From an uncultured Lachnospiraceae bacterium (GTDB lineage: Bacteria > Bacillota_A > Clostridia > Lachnospirales > Lachnospiraceae): a stretch of 10,394 nucleotides of DNA. How positions within the stretch are numbered: the stretch's first letter is position 1; every line of letters begins with the position of its first letter. This document shows, in pieces, positions 6,272 through 10,394 of this stretch. A program made the translations under genes and the position numbers. The notes beneath the pieces were generated by a model. That model was not told the DNA's origin and ran no database searches. It was given only the letters and a program-made list of their open reading frames with translations. Location of the stretch: the NCBI GenBank assembly GCA_947175285.1, contig CAMWMM010000123.1, positions 1 through 10,394 of the forward strand. Reading direction: 5' to 3'.

Positions 6272-7657
6272 ATGGTATTGAACAGGTTTGAGTATAGTAA
6301 GATAGCAAATGCTAAATTACCAAGTTCTTGGCAATCACAATCTGCACTAGATGAACTAGCTGAATTTTTGCAACAGAACTGGGAGCAACGTTCCGTTTTC
6401 TATGAAGATGGCGAAGTTAAAAGTAAACAGCAATTTTTGGATTTTATTGGTTCTGGTGGTGTAAGAACAAAGAAGTACATAGGTACAATTGTTTTTAAGG
6501 GGGAACAGCTAAACATTTATCCAAGGGTTTTTAGTACAGAGAAAGAAGACCACGACACAGATGAATTATCACAGAAACATATGTTGTATAATCTGGTAAG
6601 GTGGATTGAATACTGTAATAAATTGGATTACCCGTTCATCAGCATATCTAGTGAGTTGAATGACTCAGAAGATTTAAAGGAACTTTTTGTTACTTTATAC
6701 ATTGGCTATGTGCGTAGTGCATTGGAAAGAGGTTTGTATTATCAGTATGTAGAAGAAGCAGAGGATTGTACAAGTATAAAGGGTAAGTTTGACCTTAAAG
6801 ATTATATGATAAGAAAAATTCCAAGTGGACAGGCTGATAAATTCCAATGTACATATTCTAATTTTGAGTTTGATAATAAGGTAAATAGGATTATCAAGCA
6901 TACCTGTAAGCAATTGATGAATATCACATCGAAGAAAAATCAGAAGATATTAAGAACTATTCTTACAAGACTCAATGAGATATCAGATGTGCCTTGTACA
7001 CCTAATGATTGTGATAATATCCGTTTAAGCAAGATGCACAGGCATTATGGAGTTATTATCAGTATGAGTAAGATGTTTTTGTTGAATAAATTGTCAAATT
7101 ATTCTGTTGATACCAATGAATCATTTTGTTTTTTGTTTCCAACAGATATATTATTTGAAGGTTTCATAGGAGGCTTTATGAAGGAGGTTCTTTGTGAGGT
7201 CGGTGGAAAAGTGCATTTGCAGGAAAGCAGTATGAGTCTCGTGGAGAAAATCATATACAAAGGAGAGGTAAGTGGTGCAGCATTTACGATGCGCCATGAT
7301 ATTCTTGTGGAATTAAACGATACAGTTTTTGTGCTTGATACGAAGTACAAAGAAATGAGCAGGTTTGAGAATAATCCGGATTATAAGGAAACCATTAGTA
7401 ATGAAGCAAAACAGGGAGACCTTTATCAAGTATTAGAATATGCAAGGAAACGAGATATTGTGGATGTGTACTTGCTGTATCCTATGTATCGTTATGAAGA
7501 AAAAGAAGATGATTTTCCAATAGCTGTTAGTGAGAGTCCGAGTGGCGACATAAATGTTCATTTTGTTCGTATGCCATTTATATTTGAGCTATATGATGAA
7601 GATAGAACTTGTCAGAGATTAACAGCAGTAGTTAAGTCAGTATTTGGTATTAAGTAA
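6272..7657 (+). CDS. mcrC: McrC-type endonuclease subunit
   Basis: This 461-residue protein is the nuclease partner that docks on the McrB hexamer and cuts DNA. The C-terminal PD-(D/E)xK core is intact: MRHDI gives D343, and VLDTKYK gives D356 and K358. The D-to-D distance of 13 and the DxK pattern equal those of E. coli McrC (D244, D257, K259 as recalled). The N-terminal half, about residues 1-150, holds the GTIVFKGEQLNIYPRVF-type strands usual in McrC and should contact McrB. At 461 residues it is longer than E. coli McrC, which is about 350. The ribosome binding site (AAAGGA near 6258) lies inside the end of mcrB and the spacing between genes is 1 nt, so stoichiometric coupled expression is expected. 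No terminator is visible directly after it. Confidence 0.92.
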   Translation: MVLNRFEYSKIANAKLPSSWQSQSALDELAEFLQQNWEQRSVFYEDGEVKSKQQFLDFIGSGGVRTKKYIGTIVFKGEQLNIYPRVFSTEKEDHDTDELSQKHMLYNLVRWIEYCNKLDYPFISISSELNDSEDLKELFVTLYIGYVRSALERGLYYQYVEEAEDCTSIKGKFDLKDYMIRKIPSGQADKFQCTYSNFEFDNKVNRIIKHTCKQLMNITSKKNQKILRTILTRLNEISDVPCTPNDCDNIRLSKMHRHYGVIISMSKMFLLNKLSNYSVDTNESFCFLFPTDILFEGFIGGFMKEVLCEVGGKVHLQESSMSLVEKIIYKGEVSGAAFTMRHDILVELNDTVFVLDTKYKEMSRFENNPDYKETISNEAKQGDLYQVLEYARKRDIVDVYLLYPMYRYEEKEDDFPIAVSESPSGDINVHFVRMPFIFELYDEDRTCQRLTAVVKSVFGIK

Positions 7658-7686
7658 GAAAATCAGGAATATATTTTCAGATACAA

Positions 7687-8153
7687 AGGGAAACTGATCA
7701 GAGAATAGAGGAGGACTACAAAAGACATCAAGCCGAAATTGCTGCGGAAAAAGAAAAAATGATAAACGTGATAGGCAGCAGTTTGCAAATAATAATGTAA
7801 AAACAGAATTAATTCAAATTGAGCAAGAATTGAAAATTGTTGATAGTAAACTTTCTGCAGTTGTTAATTTAGATGATTCGGTTGAGATAATGAGAGTTAG
7901 TACAGAACGAGATACGATTGTAGGTGAAAAAGACCGATTGAGCAGAATTTACAATGAAGCATTTTTTACATTGAAAGCTGTTTTAAGCAATATTAAGTTG
8001 GCAGATAATTTTCTGCAGAAACTTGATGAAGTACATAATGGAGCTGGATACAGACACCCTCAAGAAGAATCCTATGGTCAATGGATTGGGGCAGAAACAG
8101 AAGAAATGATTCAAGAGTTTACTGTATTTATGAATAAGTATGTAGAAAAGTAA
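7687..8153 (+). pseudogene. Frameshifted remnant of an unrecognised coiled-coil protein
   Basis: The longest open segment (from a TTG at 7830, 107 residues) has no ribosome binding site and its frame opens far upstream without a good start. From 7687 to about 7758 a different frame encodes a convincing charged helix (RIEEDYKRHQAEIAAEKEK). After the six-A run at 7754-7759 the protein-like sequence continues in the -1 frame (NDKRDRQQFANNNVKTELIQ, then on to the stop). One lost A would explain this. Joined, the pieces give about 155 residues, helical and probably coiled-coil over the first 90. The segment also has no start codon at its 5' end, so it looks like the truncated C-terminus of a larger gene that has decayed. 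Ribosomal slippage on the A run is possible but less likely. I do not recognise the parent family. Confidence 0.55.
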
Positions 8154-8255
8154 ATATCTTCTAGTTGTGCTTAAAAACAATTTAGTGAAGTATTGAAATA
8201 TAAGGCAAATAAATAGGTGGATAACGAGTGTTAAAATCAGAAATGTGGTGGTAAT

Positions 8256-8696
8256 ATGGACGTTCTAACAAAAGAACAGCGGCGCAAAAATATGCAGAGT
8301 ATCAAATCAAAGGACACTTCAATTGAGCTGATATTAAGGAAAGCTTTATGGAGAGAGGGATATAGATATCGAAAAAATTATAAAAAACTTCCTGGTAAGC
8401 CGGATATTGTATTGGTGCGATACAAAATAGCAGTTTTTTGTGATAGCGAATTTTTTCATGGTAAAGACTGGGAGGCTTTGAAGGCTCGGTTAAGTCGTTC
8501 AAATAAAGGAGAATTTTGGATAAAGAAAATTGAAAGAAACATAGCTAGAGATATTGAAGTGGAGAAAGAACTTCAGTATCTTGGGTGGAAAGTTATACGT
8601 TTTTGGGGAAAAGATATCAAGAAAAATCCAGAGGAGTGTGTTCAGGTAATACAAGAAGCTATTTTTGATGAATTGGTTGAAAAAAGTGAATTATAA
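8256..8696 (+). CDS. vsr: Very short patch repair (Vsr-type) endonuclease, zinc-ligand-less variant
   Basis: Vsr nicks DNA 5' of the T in T:G mismatches formed when 5-methylcytosine deaminates, starting repair back to C:G in Dcm-type sites. The 146-residue protein has the N-terminal LTKEQRRKNMQSIKSKDTSIE helix with E24, LRKALWREGYRYR, LPGKPD with catalytic D50, and FFHGKDW with H68. E. coli Vsr holds a structural zinc with three ligands in GCFWHGHDC and a fourth cysteine near the WEC motif. Here the corresponding residues are E65, K70, W72 and G118, so the zinc site is gone as a unit while the catalytic residues remain. The start follows GGTGG at 8246-8250. Its presence fits the Dcm-like methyltransferase upstream. 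It is separated from mcrC by a gene remnant. Confidence 0.88.
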   Translation: MDVLTKEQRRKNMQSIKSKDTSIELILRKALWREGYRYRKNYKKLPGKPDIVLVRYKIAVFCDSEFFHGKDWEALKARLSRSNKGEFWIKKIERNIARDIEVEKELQYLGWKVIRFWGKDIKKNPEECVQVIQEAIFDELVEKSEL

Positions 8697-8801
8697 TGGG
8701 AAAGCGGCATTTAATTGTAAACTTCAGTTTATCATAAGAGAGTCGTTATTTACGCATTTGATAATAGATTTAGCTTATTCGCATATATCTAAATAGTTGC
8801 A

Positions 8802-8834
8802 GTAGTATAACTTCCCGATTCCTACTACGTTTTT
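8802..8834 (+). terminator. Weak possible terminator downstream of vsr
   Basis: GTAGTA (8802-8807) pairs with TACTAC (8823-8828) over six bases around a 15-nt loop, followed by GTTTTT (8829-8834). The stem is short and AT-rich. It is the only candidate to end the vsr transcript before the strong hairpin at 9123. Confidence 0.3.
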
Positions 8835-8964
8835 ACTACTTTTGGCAGCATCAATTTAACTTGGTTTGTTATTTCTGTTATTTTTTTCATAATCACGGAA
8901 AAAGTAAACCTTGCAAATCGTATCAAGCATAAGCAAATCAGAGCATTTCAGAAAGGAAATTAAT

Positions 8965-9045
8965 ATGATTAAGATACTTTTTGCGTCATGTCAATATCTT
9001 GAAAAGTTTCGAAAAACTTATGGAATCAATGGATTTACAGCTTAA
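8965..9045 (+). pseudogene. 26-codon frame, possible start of a decayed gene
   Basis: An ATG with a good AGAAAGGAAAT box upstream opens a frame of only 26 codons (MIKILFASCQYL...). The first codons resemble the usual start of low-molecular-weight protein tyrosine phosphatases (MIKILFVCHGNICRSPM). After a +1 shift at about 8986 the sequence reads H-x-N-I-x-x-S, in register with that active-site loop. This suggests a broken phosphatase gene, but the match is short and could be chance. It may instead be a small peptide gene. Confidence 0.25.
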
Positions 9046-9122
9046 TATAGCATTTGCTATACCATTATGAAAGTACCTTAAAATAACACAACTACAATAG
9101 AAGCCCAAAAAGAAAATAAGAC

Positions 9123-9164
9123 AGCAGCGTCCTTTTAAGAAAAGGATAGCTGCTTGTTTTGTTT
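9123..9164 (+). terminator. Strong intrinsic terminator, probably bidirectional
   Basis: AGCAGC (9123-9128) pairs with GCTGCT (9149-9154). The stem continues through GTCCTTTT (9129-9136) with AAAAGGAT (9140-9147), leaving one bulged base and a 3-nt loop. The tail TGTTTTGTTT follows. The upstream flank is A-rich, so the other strand also shows a T-rich tail. It isolates the LytTR operon from upstream transcription. Confidence 0.8.
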
Positions 9165-9232
9165 AGAGAGAGATTATATGCCCTATGCAAATACTCATGT
9201 CTGAACGCAAATACCAAAAGTCTAATAATAAC

Positions 9233-9268
9233 TTGTAATTGATGTTACCATATTTGTAGTTCATGTTC
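9233..9268 (+). promoter_or_regulatory. Paired direct repeats, candidate LytTR operator
   Basis: TTGTAATTGATGTTA (9233-9247) and TTGTAGTTCATGTTC (9254-9268) match at 12 of 15 positions and start exactly 21 bp apart. LytTR-domain regulators such as AgrA and ComE bind pairs of imperfect direct repeats about two helical turns apart, often upstream of their own genes. The repeats end 54 bp before the LytTR start codon. Autoregulation is inferred. The -10 region is not clear; TAAGAT at 9298-9303 is the best candidate. Confidence 0.5.
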
Positions 9269-9322
9269 ACAACCCTTTTATTTATTTCTTTTTCTGTTAA
9301 GATACCATATGGAGGGAAGACA

Positions 9323-9769
9323 ATGGAGATAAAGACAAGACAAATAGACGGTAAACCATTAACCATAACTATTGAATATCCCATATTAGATGCTAAAACC
9401 AAAAAACTGATTAAAAAAATTGAATCTCTTGATTTTGTGGTCAGTGGTAATAGCAAAGGAAAAGTTTTTCAAGTGCATATATCGGATATATATTATGTGG
9501 AATCAGTGGAAAGAAAAACTTTTTTATACACGAAAGATGAAGTCTATATGACGGATAAAAAATTATACGAATTGGAGGAAATGTTAAGAGAGGCAGGGAT
9601 TATAAGAATCAGTAAGTCCTGTTTGGTGAACGTGGATATGCTTCATAGCATAAGGCAGTTGATGAACAGCCAGCTTGAAGCAACATTGCTCAATGGTGAA
9701 AAGCTGATTGTTGCAAGGACTTATTTGAAAAGTATTAAGAATATTTTAAAGGAGGCTGTATGGTGTTAA
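9323..9769 (+). CDS. LytTR-domain DNA-binding regulator without receiver domain
   Basis: The protein has 148 residues from the ATG at 9323, placed 6 nt after GGAGGG (9311-9316). An in-frame ATG at 9263 lies within the operator candidate and has no ribosome binding site. Residues 1-45 form a short N-terminal region with no phosphoacceptor receiver. Residues 48-145 are a LytTR domain, with ISDIYYVESVERKTFLYT, LRISKS-type IIRISKSCLVNVDMLHSI and LLNGEKLIVARTYLKSIK. This domain binds DNA through a ten-stranded beta fold. The stop codon overlaps the DUF3021 gene start. In Bacillota, LytTR proteins of this size are regularly paired with a DUF3021 membrane protein that is thought to control them. Signal and target genes are unknown, though the linked CPBP protease gene and its own promoter are natural candidates. 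Confidence 0.9.
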   Translation: MEIKTRQIDGKPLTITIEYPILDAKTKKLIKKIESLDFVVSGNSKGKVFQVHISDIYYVESVERKTFLYTKDEVYMTDKKLYELEEMLREAGIIRISKSCLVNVDMLHSIRQLMNSQLEATLLNGEKLIVARTYLKSIKNILKEAVWC

Positions 9770-10170
9770 AAGAAATTCTGAAAAAAGCATTTATATTCGC
9801 AGCAATCATAATTTTAGTGGTATTTTTCCTTTCATTTTTGTTGGTTGGAATGAAACCGGAGATAATGCTTGTGTTTGAGATTTTTATTTTGTCCTTTTTT
9901 GTTACTGTCATTCAGCATTTGGTAAAGCAGGTTATATGTACTTATTTTTTTGTAAATATGATGATTGAATATTTTTCTGTTTCTGTTTTTGTTTTCTTAT
10001 ACGGATATTTTGTCGAGTGGTTTTTTAAATCAAATTGGTGGATGGCGTTTGTGTATGTGGCAATCGTATATGTTCCGGTTTACTTTCTTGATATGGCAGT
10101 TGCTAAAAGGGATATTGACTATATAAATGCACAACTGGAAAGGAGACGGGAAAACAATGATAAAATCTAA
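9760..10170 (+). CDS. DUF3021-family membrane protein
   Basis: The protein has 136 residues with four predicted membrane segments at about 9-30, 36-54, 70-88 and 93-113, and a charged cytoplasmic tail (KRDIDYINAQLERRRENNDK). This is the typical DUF3021 layout. The ATG at 9760 lies 4 nt after GGAGG, which is short; the GTG at 9763 has better spacing and gives almost the same protein. It overlaps the LytTR gene by 10 nt and the following gene by 14 nt, so the three should be translated together. By family context it is probably a membrane partner that restrains or senses for the LytTR regulator. No biochemical activity is known to me. Confidence 0.85.
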   Translation: MVLKEILKKAFIFAAIIILVVFFLSFLLVGMKPEIMLVFEIFILSFFVTVIQHLVKQVICTYFFVNMMIEYFSVSVFVFLYGYFVEWFFKSNWWMAFVYVAIVYVPVYFLDMAVAKRDIDYINAQLERRRENNDKI

Positions 10171-10394
10171 TGACGGAAAGCAATTAGTTTTGTTTTTTAT
10201 TATCACACTTGCATGGACATGGGGATTTGGATTTGCGCCTGTTCTTATGGGAATAGAGGGAACCCCGTTAGGAACATTCTTATTTTATTTTGGCGGTGGT
10301 GCACCGTCTGTTACAGCATTGTTTATCGTATTTTTAACCTATTCAAAAGAACAGCGAAAAGATTATTTTATGCGTTGTTTTAGTTTCCGGTATA
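10157..10394 (+). CDS. CPBP-family intramembrane protease-like protein, N-terminal part (runs off window)
   Basis: The 79 residues visible (MIKSNDGKQLVLFFIITLAW...) begin with a membrane segment at about 10-31 (ITLAWTWGFGFAPVLMG) and a second at about 38-62 with FGGGAPSVTALFIVF. This start is typical of CPBP (Rce1/CAAX-like) glutamic intramembrane proteases. The catalytic EExxxR and HxxxN motifs would lie downstream of the window, so activity cannot be judged. A GGAG box at 10142-10145 sits 11 nt before the ATG, and the gene overlaps the DUF3021 gene by 14 nt. Members of this family are often encoded with bacteriocin immunity or membrane-stress regulators. Confidence 0.7.
   Translation, partial: MIKSNDGKQLVLFFIITLAWTWGFGFAPVLMGIEGTPLGTFLFYFGGGAPSVTALFIVFLTYSKEQRKDYFMRCFSFRY

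Larger units (their letters stand above)
8697..9232. other. Gene-poor spacer between vsr and the LytTR operon
   Basis: No full-length gene is visible on either strand. The stretch contains a weak hairpin with a T run (8802-8834), a 26-codon frame with a good ribosome binding site (8965-9045) and a strong terminator (9123-9164), each listed separately. The rest is AT-rich with no repeat or motif I can support. It probably marks the right-hand edge of the restriction island. Confidence 0.5.

Noticed and set aside
7830..8153. 107-residue protein as an intact gene
   Set aside because: TTG start without a ribosome binding site, and clear protein-like sequence continues upstream across a frame change.
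9263..9322. Upstream ATG at 9263 as start of the LytTR gene
   Set aside because: It lies inside the direct-repeat operator candidate without a ribosome binding site, and the extra 20 residues are a low-complexity F/S/L stretch. The ATG at 9323 has GGAGGG.
9163..9456. Minus-strand frame across the LytTR promoter and gene start
   Set aside because: No ribosome binding site and no recognisable domain. It overlaps the well-supported LytTR gene and a terminator.

Overview
The window is low-GC DNA (roughly 35 % G+C by eye) with strong AGGAGG-type ribosome binding sites. Its gene types (metF, a LytTR/DUF3021 pair, a CPBP protease) are usual in Clostridia, so I infer a Lachnospiraceae-like Bacillota chromosome. 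No rRNA, tRNA, CRISPR array, transposase or integrase is visible.

Layout. Positions 1-863 are ordinary chromosome: the 3' end of metF and a zinc-dependent nucleoside deaminase, closed by a terminator. From 864 to about 1329 there is no gene, but there is a 21-bp-spaced direct repeat, two extended -10 promoters and a candidate small structured RNA. Positions 1330-8696 form a DNA-modification and restriction island, all on the + strand: a stand-alone EcoRII-N-like domain protein, a putative PD-(D/E)xK endonuclease with a TTG start, a terminator, a C5-cytosine methyltransferase with an N-terminal helix-turn-helix, McrB, McrC, a frameshifted gene remnant, and a Vsr-type mismatch endonuclease. After a gene-poor stretch (8697-9322) comes a LytTR regulator, a DUF3021 membrane protein and the start of a CPBP-family protease, arranged as an overlapping operon.

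How the island may work. The methyltransferase target-recognition region closely resembles that of E. coli Dcm as I remember it, so CCWGG or CCNGG is the likely target. Four other features point the same way. The helix-turn-helix followed by methyltransferase matches the self-repressing M.SsoII/M.ScrFIA layout, and a 15-bp sequence over the predicted transcription start matches the recalled M.SsoII operator at 13 of 15 positions. The upstream gene resembles the EcoRII effector domain. Vsr repairs the T:G mismatches that arise in Dcm-type sites. CCNGG itself appears only twice in the window by eye. McrB and McrC follow the methyltransferase by 21 and 1 nt, as in LlaJI-like systems where McrBC homologues restrict DNA that the partner methyltransferase has not protected. 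They may instead be a type IV enzyme that tolerates C-m5C sites.

The most unusual points are the apparent split EcoRII (effector domain and nuclease as separate genes), the built-in operator, the Vsr lacking all four zinc ligands, the possible small RNA at 1091-1179, and a 21-bp-spaced LytTR operator candidate upstream of the LytTR gene.
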